Position numbers and translations under genes: made by a program
The notes under the pieces: generated by a model
Told to the model about the DNA's origin: nothing
The model's database searches: none
Seen by the model: only the letters and a program-made list of their open reading frames with translations
Shown here: positions 8,072 to 16,417 of the stretch, piece after piece
How positions within the stretch are numbered: position 1 is the stretch's first letter
How the letters are laid out: the number at the start of each line of letters is the position of its first letter
Assembly (NCBI RefSeq): GCF_036192275.1
Contig: NZ_CP108088.1
Location: forward strand, 3,349,501-3,413,500
Direction of reading: 5' to 3'
From: Streptomyces sp. NBC_00250
GTDB lineage: Bacteria; Actinomycetota; Actinomycetes; Streptomycetales; Streptomycetaceae
Length of the DNA stretch: 64,000 bases

Positions 8072-8677
8072 TCAGGCGTTCTGGATCACCTGTGTGATGC
8101 CGTTGATGATCTGCTGCACCGCGATCGCGGAGAGCATCATGCCGGCGAGCCGGGTCACCAGGACGACGCCGCCGTCCTTGATGACCCGGATGATCAGCAG
8201 CGAGTACCGCATGGTCAGCCAGAGCACGACGTGCATGGCGACGATGGCGGCCCAGACGGAGACCTGCGCGGCAGCGCCGTCGGCGTTCTGGACGGCCAGG
8301 ATGACCGAGACGATCGCGCCGGGACCGGCGAGCAGCGGCATGCCGAGCGGAACGAGGGCGACGTTGACGTCCTTGGTCTGCTTGGGCTCGTCGGTCTTGC
8401 CGGTGAGCAGGTCGAGCGCGATGAGCAGCAGCAGGAGACCGCCCGCGATCATCAGCGCGGGGACGGAGACGTGCAGGTAGTCGAGGATCTGCTGGCCCAG
8501 AAGGCCGAAGACGGTGATGACGCCGAAGGCGACGGCGACGGCCTGCCAGGCCATCCGGCGCTGCACCTTGGCCGGGCGGCCGGAGGTGAGGGCGAGGAAG
8601 ATCGGGGTGATCCCGGGGGGATCCATGATCACGAAGAGGGTCAGGAACAGCGAGCCGAAGACGGCGACGTCGAACAC
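8072..8677 (-). CDS. MarC family integral membrane protein
   Basis: A 201-residue protein with six hydrophobic segments, typical in length for MarC. Recognisable features are the first helix with VIMDPPGITPIF, the central ALVPLGMPLLAGPGAI, and the last helix ending in INGITQVIQ. The proposed role of MarC in antibiotic resistance was withdrawn for E. coli; the function is unknown, possibly small-molecule export. The start is GTG 8677, with AAGG eight bases upstream. The much longer open frame upstream is GC-driven read-through. A 353-base gap separates it from the PHP gene. Confidence 0.87.
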   Translation of the reverse strand: MFDVAVFGSLFLTLFVIMDPPGITPIFLALTSGRPAKVQRRMAWQAVAVAFGVITVFGLLGQQILDYLHVSVPALMIAGGLLLLLIALDLLTGKTDEPKQTKDVNVALVPLGMPLLAGPGAIVSVILAVQNADGAAAQVSVWAAIVAMHVVLWLTMRYSLLIIRVIKDGGVVLVTRLAGMMLSAIAVQQIINGITQVIQNA

Positions 8678-9030
8678 GGTGGGGTGCCTTGCGGGAGATG
8701 CGAACGGTGGGGTGTGGCCCGTGCGGGTCGGAATGTGGGATTCCGGCGGCAGGGCAGGAAGAGCGCCACCCCGCACACGGCAAGGAGCCGTAAGGGGGCG
8801 GACCAGGAAGAAGAGGGCCGCTGGGCGGGCCGGGCGCGGGACAGACCTCACGACCGCGCCGGCGAACCGGGCACGGAGCATGGCGGACCGACGGCACGAC
8901 GGCGAACCGGCGCGGAGCGCGGCACACAGGGCGTACGGCACGGAGCTCGGCGCACCGAACAGCCCACCCGCCGACCGGCAGCGCGTCCCGGAAACGTCCG
9001 GCACCCGCAGGGGCCGGCGACCGGGGCGGC
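8678..9030. other. Intergenic region upstream of marC, no clear feature
   Basis: 353 bases between the marC start and the PHP stop. Open frames on both strands lack ribosome sites and plausible protein composition. I see loosely repeated words (CGGCGAACCGG twice, 8870-8925) but no strong hairpin, promoter or RNA gene. It presumably carries the marC promoter. Confidence 0.5.
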
Positions 9031-9894
9031 CTAGGCGGCGGGTCCCCCCGCGCCGGGGACCGGGAAGGCCCCCGCGGCACGGCGGGTGATCTCGCCGTAG
9101 ATCTCGGGGTCGGTCGTGTACTCGCCGAGGCGGCAGGTCTTGCGGCTGCCGTGGTAGTCGCTGGAGCCCGTGGTCAGCAGACCCAGTTCCTTCGCGAGCC
9201 CGCGCAGCCGTGCGCGCGTCGCCTCGTCGTGGTCCATGTGGTCGACCTCGATGCCGTCGAGTCCGGCCTCGGCGAGCCGGGCTATCGAGGCCTCGGGCAG
9301 CACCTGGCCGCGCTTGACGGCGAGCGGGTGCGCGAAGACGGTGACGCCGCCGGCCGCCTTGACGAGGCGGATCGCGTCGATCGGGTCCAGCTCGTGCTTC
9401 TCGACGTACGCCCGGCCGCCGTCGGCCAGCCACTCGGGCGTGAACGCCCCCGACACGTCCGGTACGACACCGAGTTCGACGAGCGCCTCGGCGACGTGCG
9501 GTCGGCCCACGGAACCGTCACCGGCGATCCGGGCGACCTGCTCCCAGGTGACGGGCACGCCGAGCTCCTGGAGTTTGCCGACCATGGCACGCGCGCGCGG
9601 CACCCGGTCGTCCCGGACCAGCTCGCGCTCGGCGAGGAGCGCGGGCTCCTCGGGGTCGAAGAGGTAGGCGAGCATGTGCAGGCCGATGCCGTCGACGCGG
9701 CAGGACAGCTCGGCGCCGGTGACGAGGGTCAGCCCCTCGGGCAGCGCCTCGATCGCCTCGGCGTGGCCGCGGGTGGTGTCGTGGTCCGTCAGCGCGACGA
9801 CGTCGAGTCCGGCGGCTGCCGCGTTGCGCACCAGCTCGGCCGGGGAGTCCGTACCGTCGGAGGCCGTGGAGTGGGTGTGCAGATCGATGCGCAC
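9031..9894 (-). CDS. PHP domain phosphoesterase
   Basis: A 287-residue PHP-domain metal-dependent phosphoesterase. Its metal motifs appear in order: DLHTHS near the N-terminus, LTDHDT, the acidic Glu of TGAELSC, GRPH, FAHPL, and SSDYHG near the C-terminus. The length and a helical insert (about residues 85-150) match the group containing the E. coli RNase AM/YciV enzymes, which remove phosphate from 3',5'-nucleoside bisphosphates or degrade short 5'-phosphorylated RNA. That activity is an inference from the family. Confidence 0.9.
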   Translation of the reverse strand: MRIDLHTHSTASDGTDSPAELVRNAAAAGLDVVALTDHDTTRGHAEAIEALPEGLTLVTGAELSCRVDGIGLHMLAYLFDPEEPALLAERELVRDDRVPRARAMVGKLQELGVPVTWEQVARIAGDGSVGRPHVAEALVELGVVPDVSGAFTPEWLADGGRAYVEKHELDPIDAIRLVKAAGGVTVFAHPLAVKRGQVLPEASIARLAEAGLDGIEVDHMDHDEATRARLRGLAKELGLLTTGSSDYHGSRKTCRLGEYTTDPEIYGEITRRAAGAFPVPGAGGPAA

Positions 9895-9973
9895 GACGCG
9901 TTGCTCCAGGAACTCGGCACGGACGAGGGACGCTCCAGCATAACGGGCGAATCGAACACGCCCGTACGGAAGG

Positions 9974-9994
9974 ACCCGGCCGGACCGGCCGGGT
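9974..9994 (-). terminator. Short hairpin downstream of the DUF6758 gene
   Basis: ACCCGGCCGG and its complement CCGGCCGGGT around one base. It lies just beyond the DUF6758 stop, before the PHP gene. Confidence 0.6.
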
Positions 9995-9999
9995 GCACG

Positions 10000-10638
10000 T
10001 CAGCTCAGCAGCCTCGGTGTCAGCGCACCGCACGGCAGGAGTTCGACCTCGGCGCCCGCGTCCCGCAGGTCCGTCAGGACCAGCTCGTCGTACATCAGGA
10101 GGCCCGACTGCTCGGGCCAGACGATCGCCCACAGCCAGAGGCCGCGCGCCTCGCCCGCGAAGACCGCGCGGTCCTGCGGGGCGCCGTTGACGTGCCAGAG
10201 CGGGGTGGGGCGTCCGGCGGCGAGGACCTTGGTCTGCGGGGGTTTGTCGATGGCCATGCCGGCGCCGGGGTCGGGGCCGTCGATGCCGGCGTACCGGGCG
10301 CCGAGGCCGACTCCGAGCTCCTCCGCGATCAGGAGCAGCTCGCCGATGCCGCCGAGCGGTCCGGGTCCCGAGCAGGCGACGGCGGTGGCGCGTCCACCGC
10401 TGCGGTCGTCACCGGCGTACGCGACGCCCGTGAAGAGCCAGCCGACGGGCAGGGGCCACGGCATCCACACCGGCACGTGGGACCGGTGCACCACGACGCC
10501 GAGGGCCTCGACGCTGGGCGGGATCACGGGCTGGAGCGGGTGCACCGAGCCGTGCACGTCGCACTGCCACGAGTCGGCGAACAGCCCGGGCGCCCTGACC
10601 CGGCCACCACACTTCGGACAACTGGGTTCGCCCCTCAT
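10000..10638 (-). CDS. DUF6758 family protein with zinc-ribbon N-terminus
   Basis: A 212-residue protein whose N-terminus has CPKCGGR and, 20 residues on, a second Cys and His (WQCDVHG), suggesting a small zinc-binding module. The rest is a soluble domain with a Pro/Trp-rich centre (VPVWMPWPLPVGW). The match is to an actinobacterial family I know as DUF6758. I start at ATG 10638; an in-frame TTG nine bases upstream is less likely. Same strand as the PHP gene, with a hairpin between them. Function unknown. Confidence 0.78.
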   Translation of the reverse strand: MRGEPSCPKCGGRVRAPGLFADSWQCDVHGSVHPLQPVIPPSVEALGVVVHRSHVPVWMPWPLPVGWLFTGVAYAGDDRSGGRATAVACSGPGPLGGIGELLLIAEELGVGLGARYAGIDGPDPGAGMAIDKPPQTKVLAAGRPTPLWHVNGAPQDRAVFAGEARGLWLWAIVWPEQSGLLMYDELVLTDLRDAGAEVELLPCGALTPRLLS

Positions 10639-10774
10639 AGGGCTCAACGGTCCTACCCCCGGGCCCCCGCGTCAAGGACGATCACCGACGATCACCCGTC
10701 CGGCCCGAGCCGTTCACCCTCGGTTCCCCAACGGCCGGAACACCGGTCACATCCGGAACGCCGATCGCTCCGGC

Positions 10775-11359
10775 TCAGTCCAGGTTCACGGACCTGCGCA
10801 GCGGATCGCGCAGGTCCGTGCCCTGCGCCAGCCAGCGTTCCTCCAGGGCCTGCGCCCCGTGGACCCGCTTCCACGCGGCCTCGTTCGAGGTCATCGGGAG
10901 GAGGGGCAGGAAGCGCACGGGGTCCATCGGTTCGTCCAGCTCCAGGTCCTCGACCAGGCCGCCGGACCCGGCGACCAGGACCGAGCTGAAGGCGGCGCCG
11001 GGCCAGAGCGGGTCGCCGACGTCGAGCGAGGCGCCGGCGGCCACGACGACTCCCTCGACCTGCGGGGTCGCGGCGAGGACGGCGAGCGGGCGCAGCACCT
11101 TGTCGGTGTCGGCGAGGCCGGCCCGTACGGTCAGGACCAGCTCCGCGCGCGGACCCTTGACCGGATCGGCGAGCGCGGCGGTCGGGTCGGCCATCGGCTG
11201 CGCGGACATGCCGAGGGTCGCGTACCGCACGAGGTCGCCGTCGATGAAGCGGAGCACCTCGATCCGGTCCGTGCCGAGGAACGTCACCGCGGCGCGCGCG
11301 TCCGGTTCTCCGAGGGCCGTCCGCAGCCGGGCCTCCACCAGAGCAAGAACTTCTCCCAT
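10775..11359 (-). CDS. Suppressor-of-fused (SUFU) domain protein
   Basis: A 194-residue protein with a SUFU-like domain: the AVTFLGTDRIEVLRF segment, the DLVRYATLGMSAQPM strand pair, then the RAELVLTVRAG and LWPGAAFSSVLVAGS segments. Bacterial members are often linked to contact or toxin-immunity systems, but a lone core-genome copy like this one need not be. ATG 11359 has no Shine-Dalgarno and lies six bases after a TATGCT -10, suggesting a leaderless mRNA. It is divergent from corA. Confidence 0.82.
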   Translation of the reverse strand: MGEVLALVEARLRTALGEPDARAAVTFLGTDRIEVLRFIDGDLVRYATLGMSAQPMADPTAALADPVKGPRAELVLTVRAGLADTDKVLRPLAVLAATPQVEGVVVAAGASLDVGDPLWPGAAFSSVLVAGSGGLVEDLELDEPMDPVRFLPLLPMTSNEAAWKRVHGAQALEERWLAQGTDLRDPLRRSVNLD

Positions 11360-11365
11360 GGGTTG

Positions 11366-11371
11366 AGCATA
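11366..11371 (-). promoter_or_regulatory. -10 hexamer for the SUFU gene
   Basis: TATGCT on the minus strand, six bases before ATG 11359, placed for a leaderless transcript. Confidence 0.45.
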
Positions 11372-11435
11372 AAGCGCGTATGGAACGGGCAAAGTAAGGG
11401 ATTGACCCTCAGTCGGCTGATAGTCTTGGCCGCTG

Positions 11436-11458
11436 GTCGGGAGTCCCGAACTCCCGAC
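11436..11458 (+). promoter_or_regulatory. Perfect hairpin in the corA leader
   Basis: GTCGGGAGT and ACTCCCGAC around a CCCGA loop, 55 bases before the upstream ORF. It could be the first stem of a regulatory leader or an operator. Confidence 0.5.
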
Positions 11459-11512
11459 TACTCGTCACACGTCATCCCTCACGAGGGACCGGCCGGAGGA
11501 GGTGGGGCTGCG

Positions 11513-11590
11513 ATGGACCGAAGTCGATCGGGCAGTACCAGCCGCTCTTCCGACCCGCACCCGAGCCCGGTGCGTACGTACTTCCGGTGA
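11513..11590 (+). CDS. Possible 25-codon upstream ORF in the corA leader
   Basis: ATG 11513 follows a strong GGAGGAGG ribosome site and encodes 25 residues (MDRSRSGS..., then DPHPSPVRTYFR), ending at TGA 11588-11590. It is Ser/Arg/Pro-rich with no domain. Position and ribosome site suggest a translated leader peptide; Salmonella corA has a leader ORF (corL) used in regulation, which is only an analogy. It could also be chance in a GC-rich leader. Confidence 0.4.
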   Translation: MDRSRSGSTSRSSDPHPSPVRTYFR

Positions 11591-11786
11591 TTCCCGGCCC
11601 GTATCCGTACGGACCCGCCTCCCCGGCATCTCGCACGACGGAAGAGCATCTCGCCTTTGCCTGTCTGTAGCGAACGCCGTCACCGCGACCTCTCGGTGCC
11701 GCCCGCTTTGTGGACGACGTAGCTCCACGTCCCCATTCCGGGCTGTGCCACGCTCGCCGACGGCTTCTCCGTGAAGGAGCATGCCC

Positions 11787-12914
11787 ATGTCGATGATCCG
11801 TGACCTGCGCGCCGCTGTCCGTCCGAGCCTGCGGCACCCCCTGCGCAAGACCCCCACCACGTACACCTCGTACGACCCCACCCGCGACCACACCGCCTCC
11901 AGCGCCGTGGTCGACTGCGCCGTCTACCGCGACGGACGCCGCGTCGACGACCGCGAATGCCTCACCCCGCGCGGCGCGATGAGCCAGGTGCGGGAGAGCG
12001 GCGGCTTCGCCTGGATCGGCCTGCACGAGCCGACCGAGGCCGAATTCGCCGGTATCGCCGCCGAGTTCGGGCTGCACCCGCTCGCCGTCGAGGACGCCGT
12101 CCACGCCCACCAGCGGCCCAAGCTGGAGCGGTACGACGACACCCTCTTCACCGTGTTCAAGACGATCCACTACGTCGAGCACGCCGAACTCACCGCGACC
12201 AGCGAGGTCGTCGAGACCGGCGAGGTCATGTGCTTCACCGGCCCCGACTTCGTCATCACCGTCCGGCACGGCGGCCAGGGCTCCCTGCGCAACCTCCGCC
12301 ACCGCCTCCAGGGCGAGCCGGAGCTGCTCGCCAAAGGCCCCTCGGCCGTGCTGCACGCCCTCTCCGACCATGTCGTCGACGGCTACATCGCGGTCGCCGA
12401 CGCCGTCGAACTCGACATCGACCAGCTGGAGATCGACGTCTTCTCGCCGGCCGCGAAGGGCTCGACGCGCGGTACGGACACCGGCCGGATCTATCAGCTG
12501 AAGCGTGAGGTACTGGAGTTCAAGCGGGCCGTCACGCCGCTGCTCCGCCCGATGCAGCTGCTCTCCGAGCGGCCCATGCGGCTGGTCGACCCCGACATCC
12601 AGAAGTACTTCCGGGACGTCGCCGACCACCTCGCGCGCGTGCAGGAGCAGGTCGTCGGCTTCGACGAACTGCTCAACTCGATCCTCCAGGCCAACCTGGC
12701 GCAGGCGACCGTCGCGCAGAACGAGGACATGCGGAAGATCACCTCGTGGGCGGCGATCGTCGCCGTCCCCACGGCGGTCTGCGGCGTGTACGGCATGAAC
12801 TTCGACCACATGCCCGAGCTGCACTGGAAGTACGGCTACCCGATGGTGCTGACCGGGATCATCGCGGTCTGCTTCACCATCCACCGCACGCTCAAGCGCA
12901 ACGGCTGGCTGTAG
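11787..12914 (+). CDS. corA: CorA family magnesium/cobalt transporter
   Basis: A 375-residue CorA-type divalent cation channel of the cytoplasmic membrane. It has a soluble alpha/beta N-terminal domain, a long helical stalk (about residues 200-310), and two C-terminal membrane helices with the GMN selectivity motif at 336-338 in YGMNFDHMPEL. The C-terminus is KRNGWL. Start ATG 11787 has AAGGAG seven bases upstream; a nearby ATG at 11781 is too close to it. Transport of Mg2+ (Co2+, Ni2+) is the family role. It sits three genes upstream of an MgtE-N/CBS protein. A CorA gene near the same neighbours occurs in M. tuberculosis (Rv1239c, from memory). Confidence 0.93.
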   Translation: MSMIRDLRAAVRPSLRHPLRKTPTTYTSYDPTRDHTASSAVVDCAVYRDGRRVDDRECLTPRGAMSQVRESGGFAWIGLHEPTEAEFAGIAAEFGLHPLAVEDAVHAHQRPKLERYDDTLFTVFKTIHYVEHAELTATSEVVETGEVMCFTGPDFVITVRHGGQGSLRNLRHRLQGEPELLAKGPSAVLHALSDHVVDGYIAVADAVELDIDQLEIDVFSPAAKGSTRGTDTGRIYQLKREVLEFKRAVTPLLRPMQLLSERPMRLVDPDIQKYFRDVADHLARVQEQVVGFDELLNSILQANLAQATVAQNEDMRKITSWAAIVAVPTAVCGVYGMNFDHMPELHWKYGYPMVLTGIIAVCFTIHRTLKRNGWL

Positions 12915-12926
12915 CGGCGCTGCGGC

Positions 12927-12932
12927 TAGGCT
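12927..12932 (+). promoter_or_regulatory. -10 hexamer for the gene at 12940
   Basis: TAGGCT, seven bases before ATG 12940, with no Shine-Dalgarno. It is placed for leaderless transcription. Confidence 0.45.
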
Positions 12933-12939
12933 TCGGGCC

Positions 12940-13452
12940 ATGACAGAAGAGCTGCTCGGGTCCGCCCTCGTCGAGGAGGCCACCAAGAAGTCCGGCCTGG
13001 TGTGGGTCCGCGGCACCGGCCCGGCCCGCGCGCTCTGGCACGTCTGGTTCGACGGCGCCGCGTTCGTCGTCGGCGACGGCCCCGGCGAGCAGCCGCTGCC
13101 GGGTCTGGCGGACGGCGGGACGGCCGAGGTCACGGTCCGCAGCAAGGACAAGGGCGGCCGTCTCGTCGCCTGGACCGCGGCCGTACGCGAACTCGCCCCC
13201 GGCACCGAGGAATGGGACGCGGCGGTCGCCGAGCTGAAGGGCAAGCGGCTCAACGCTCCCGACGGCGAAGCCATGACGGGCCGCTGGGCGAGCGAGTGCC
13301 GGGTCCTGCGACTCGACCCCCGCTCCTCGACCACGGAGCTGCCGGACGGCTCCCTGGCCGCCGTACCGCTGCCCTCGGCGGCCGTCACCCGGGACCCGGT
13401 GCCGTCCGGTCTCCCGAAGCTGCTGCTCAAGCGCCGCCGCAAGCGTTCGTAG
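12940..13452 (+). CDS. Hypothetical protein, possibly split-barrel fold
   Basis: A 170-residue soluble protein. Its first part (VWVRGTGPARALWHVWFDGAAFVV) has the strand pattern and conserved Trp/Phe positions of pyridoxamine-phosphate-oxidase-like split barrels. The C-terminus is basic (LLLKRRRKRS). No flavin-site signature is clear, so the fold is a guess. It starts 25 bases after corA and has its own leaderless-type promoter, and it converges on the lipoprotein gene with a 12-base gap. Confidence 0.7.
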   Translation: MTEELLGSALVEEATKKSGLVWVRGTGPARALWHVWFDGAAFVVGDGPGEQPLPGLADGGTAEVTVRSKDKGGRLVAWTAAVRELAPGTEEWDAAVAELKGKRLNAPDGEAMTGRWASECRVLRLDPRSSTTELPDGSLAAVPLPSAAVTRDPVPSGLPKLLLKRRRKRS

Positions 13453-13464
13453 CACTACGTAGCG

Positions 13465-14259
13465 CTACGTCCGGGGCAGCTGCTTGCCGTAGTCGAGGGT
13501 CTCCTCCTTCGACGGGGCGGTGAGCGGGAAGTCCTTGTTCCACTCGGAGAGCACCACGAGGCCCGCTCCCCCGCCCCGCGCGAACTGCAGCGGGTAAGGG
13601 GAGCCCTCCAGGGCCACGTCGAGGGTGCCGCCCTCGCCTTCCGCGCCGCCCTTGACCTTGACCGTACGGACCCCGCCGATCTGGTCCCGGTCGCCCTTGA
13701 CCTTCTCGCCGTGCAGGCCGATGAGGCCGGCGAGCAGCAGGTCCATGTCGGTGAAGCCGCGCAGCTGCTTGTACGACGGGTCGCCCTGCGGCACCTTCAC
13801 GTACATGTCGTCGAGCTTGTCGGCGGCCTCGGCGTCCGCCTCCGTCGGCTTGTCGCCGCCCTGGGAGTCGTGGGTCCAGAAGCCCGCGTCGGCCTTCAGA
13901 TAGAGCGCGTCGCCGACCCGCAGCAGCTCGAAGGTGCTGTTCTTCGTCGTCACCGAGCCGGTGGCGCCGCCCTGCTTGAGGCGCATGTTCAGCTTGAAGG
14001 TGTCGCCCTTGCTGACCAGGGTGCCGGAGAGTCGTACCGCCTTCGCCGTGTCCGCCGCGGACCGGGCCTTGCCCTCGATCTCGGGCGCGGAGAGCCTGCC
14101 CACCCCGTTCGTCCCCTCGTCCGGGTCGGCCGCGCAGGCCGCGAGCCCGACGGTCAGCACGGTGCAGAGCGCGAGCGGCACGACGGCTCTGCGGAGGCGC
14201 ACGACCGGGACGACACGTGCTGCTGACGGGGTACGCGATGACGGGGTGCGAACGGTCAC
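13465..14259 (-). CDS. LppX/LprG-like lipoprotein
   Basis: A 264-residue predicted lipoprotein. Basic and hydrophobic signal residues are followed by a lipobox LAAC in LTVGLAACAADPDEG. The mature part looks like a LolA-type half-barrel: repeated strands (GDTFKLNMRLKQ, FELLRVGDALYLKADAGFW) and a YLKAD-like core typical of LppX/LprAFG proteins that carry lipids or glycolipids at the cell surface. The start is GTG 14259 behind AGAGGCAGC; a longer open frame upstream is Pro/Arg-rich and unlikely. Ligand unknown. Confidence 0.82.
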   Translation of the reverse strand: MTVRTPSSRTPSAARVVPVVRLRRAVVPLALCTVLTVGLAACAADPDEGTNGVGRLSAPEIEGKARSAADTAKAVRLSGTLVSKGDTFKLNMRLKQGGATGSVTTKNSTFELLRVGDALYLKADAGFWTHDSQGGDKPTEADAEAADKLDDMYVKVPQGDPSYKQLRGFTDMDLLLAGLIGLHGEKVKGDRDQIGGVRTVKVKGGAEGEGGTLDVALEGSPYPLQFARGGGAGLVVLSEWNKDFPLTAPSKEETLDYGKQLPRT

Positions 14260-14530
14260 CTGCGCTGCCTCTCGGGTTCGTGGGGGGGCCTGCCGGTCCG
14301 CGGCCCGTGCGGGATACCGGGGCGGCGGCCGTCTGTGCTGCGGGTTCTGCCGGGTGGGGGGCCGGCCTGCCGGTGGGGACGGCAGACCGCAGCGTACCCG
14401 GGCCGGGTGACGCGCCCGGCGGCAGCCGTACGGAGGCGCTGCCGGGGCGGGTCGGAACGGCACGGGCTAGCCTGAACCCGGCAAAGCTCTGCAATGACTC
14501 GATTCGTGCGGCACCGAGGAGGCGCGTGGC

Positions 14531-15814
14531 ATGGCGGCAGGCGCCCCCCGGATCTTCGTCTCCCACCTCGCGGGAGTCCCCGTCTTCGACCCCGTCGGCG
14601 ACCAGGTCGGCCGGGTCAGCGACCTCGTGGCCATGCTGCGGGTCGGCCGCAGGCCGCCGCGGCTGCTCGGCATGGTCGTGGAGGTCCTCAGCCGCCGCCG
14701 GGTGTTCGTGCCGATGACCCGCATCACCGGCGTCGAGTCCGGCCAGGTCATCACCACCGGCGTCGTCAACATGCGCCGCTTCGAACGGCGCCCCACCGAG
14801 CGGCTCGTCCTCGGCGAGCTGCTCGACCGGCGCGTCCGGCTCGTCGGGCCCGGCGGACAGGAGGGCGAGGAGGTCACCGTCCTCGACGTCGCCATCACCC
14901 AGCTGCCCGCCCGCCGCGACTGGGAGATCGACAAGGTCTTCGTCCGCAAGGGGAAGGGCGGGGTGCTGAGCCGCAAGGGCGAGGCGCTGACCGTCGAATG
15001 GTCGGCGGTCACCGGCTTCTCCCTGGAGGAGCACGGGCAGGGCGCCGAGAGCCTGCTCGCCACCTTCGAGAAGCTGCGCCCCGCCGACCTGGCCAACGCG
15101 CTGCACCACCTCTCCCCCAAGCGGCGCGTCGAGGTGGCGGCGGCGCTCGACGACGACCGGCTCGCCGACGTCCTGGAGGAGCTGCCGGAGGACGACCAGA
15201 TCGAGATCCTCGGGAAGCTGAAGGAGGAGCGCGCGGCCGACGTCCTGGAGGCGATGGACCCGGACGACGCGGCCGACCTGCTGTCCGAGCTGCCGGAGGA
15301 GGACAAGGAGCGGCTGCTGACCCTGATGCAGCCGGACGACGCGGCCGACGTGCGCCGGCTCCTGGCGTACGAGGAGCGCACGGCGGGCGGTCTGATGACG
15401 ACCGAGCCGATCGTGCTGCGGCCGGACGCCACGGTCGCGGACGCGCTGGCCCGGGTCCGGCAGCAGGACCTGTCACCGGCGCTCGCGGCGCAGGTGTACG
15501 TGTGCCGGCCGCCGGACGAGACGCCGACGGGCAAGTACCTCGGCACGGTGCACTTCCAGCGGCTCCTTCGCGACCCGCCGTTCACCCTCGTCAGCTCGCT
15601 CGTGGACAGCGATCTGCCGCCGCTCGGCCCGGACACCCCGCTGCCCGCCGTCACCAGCTATCTCGCCGCGTACAACATGGTCGCGGCGCCCGTGGTGGAC
15701 GAGAGCGGTTCGCTGCTCGGCGCGGTCACCGTCGACGACGTGCTCGACCATCTGCTGCCGGAGGACTGGCGGGAGACGGAGTTCCACGAGGAGGGGGCCG
15801 GGCATGGCGGCTGA
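14531..15814 (+). CDS. PRC-barrel/MgtE-N/CBS protein without channel domain
   Basis: A 427-residue soluble protein. It has an N-terminal PRC-barrel-like region (about 5-160), an MgtE_N superhelical domain (about 175-290, with repeats LEELPEDDQIEILGKL and LLSELPEEDKERLLTLM), and a CBS pair (about 295-420, including GLMTTEPIVLRPDATVADAL). The membrane channel domain of true MgtE transporters is absent. The gene overlaps the DUF1003 membrane protein by 11 bases, so the two are translationally coupled. In MgtE the N and CBS domains sense cytosolic Mg2+; a regulatory role here is inference. The same pair occurs in M. tuberculosis (Rv1232c/Rv1231c, from memory). Confidence 0.88.
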   Translation: MAAGAPRIFVSHLAGVPVFDPVGDQVGRVSDLVAMLRVGRRPPRLLGMVVEVLSRRRVFVPMTRITGVESGQVITTGVVNMRRFERRPTERLVLGELLDRRVRLVGPGGQEGEEVTVLDVAITQLPARRDWEIDKVFVRKGKGGVLSRKGEALTVEWSAVTGFSLEEHGQGAESLLATFEKLRPADLANALHHLSPKRRVEVAAALDDDRLADVLEELPEDDQIEILGKLKEERAADVLEAMDPDDAADLLSELPEEDKERLLTLMQPDDAADVRRLLAYEERTAGGLMTTEPIVLRPDATVADALARVRQQDLSPALAAQVYVCRPPDETPTGKYLGTVHFQRLLRDPPFTLVSSLVDSDLPPLGPDTPLPAVTSYLAAYNMVAAPVVDESGSLLGAVTVDDVLDHLLPEDWRETEFHEEGAGHGG

Positions 15815-16373
15815 GCGCACGCAGGACCGCGAGCGGGAGCGGGAGCGCGACCGGCCGGGCCCCCGCATCCGGCTCGACCTGCCGCGCGAGCGGCGGGCCA
15901 GACTCCTCCCGGAGTACGACCCCGAGGCCTTCGGACGCATGTCGGAGCGGATCGCCCGCTTCCTGGGCACGGGCCGGTTCCTCGTCTGGATGACCCTGAC
16001 GATCATCGTCTGGGTCCTGTGGAACATCTTCGCGCCCGGCTCGCTCAAGTTCGACGAGTACCCGTTCATCTTCCTGACGCTCGCGCTGTCCCTGCAGGCC
16101 TCGTACGCGGCACCGCTGATCCTGCTCGCCCAGAACCGGCAGGACGACCGGGACCGGGTCAATCTCGAACAGGACCGGAAGCAGAACGAGCGGTCGATCG
16201 CGGACACCGAATACCTCACCCGGGAGATCGCGGCGCTCCGGATGGGCCTGGGCGAGGTGGCCACCCGCGACTGGATCCGCTCCGAACTCCAGGACCTGAT
16301 CAAGGAGCTGGAGGAGCGCCGGGATCTATTCCCGACAGGCGACCCCCACCGAAGTGACGTACCCGACCGTTGA
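15804..16373 (+). CDS. DUF1003 membrane protein
   Basis: A 189-residue protein with a charged, Arg/Glu-rich N-terminus, two membrane helices (about residues 60-78 and 88-110: FLVWMTLTIIVWVLWNIF and FIFLTLALSLQASYAAPLIL) and a helical cytoplasmic tail rich in NRQDDRDR and ELQDLIKELEERR. This is the DUF1003 pattern. Its start lies inside the end of the MgtE-N/CBS gene. Function unknown; the coupling suggests a complex with the sensor-like partner. Confidence 0.88.
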   Translation: MAAERTQDRERERERDRPGPRIRLDLPRERRARLLPEYDPEAFGRMSERIARFLGTGRFLVWMTLTIIVWVLWNIFAPGSLKFDEYPFIFLTLALSLQASYAAPLILLAQNRQDDRDRVNLEQDRKQNERSIADTEYLTREIAALRMGLGEVATRDWIRSELQDLIKELEERRDLFPTGDPHRSDVPDR

Positions 16374-16404
16374 CAGGCCTTTCATGGGCCGGTGGTCGGC
16401 GCCG

Positions 16405-16410
16405 TACCAT
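16405..16410 (+). promoter_or_regulatory. -10 hexamer for mrp
   Basis: TACCAT, seven bases before ATG 16418, with no ribosome site between. Leaderless mrp transcription is likely. Confidence 0.45.
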
Positions 16411-16417
16411 CGTCGGT

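Larger units (their letters stand above)
11400..11786 (+). promoter_or_regulatory. Long corA leader region
   Basis: The region upstream of corA contains a TTGACC word at 11403, a perfect 9-bp hairpin at 11436-11458, a smaller stem in TCCCTCACGAGGGA (about 11475), a short ORF at 11513-11590, and nearly 200 further bases before the corA ribosome site. No known magnesium riboswitch signature was recognised. Confidence 0.5.

Noticed and set aside
8072..9433. MarC protein extended to 453 residues
   Set aside because: MarC proteins have about 200 residues. The extra sequence overlaps the PHP gene in another frame and is Arg/Pro/Gly-rich.
11400..11786. Known magnesium riboswitch (M-box) upstream of corA
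   Set aside because: The conserved M-box core was not recognised. Only a simple hairpin and an upstream ORF are seen.
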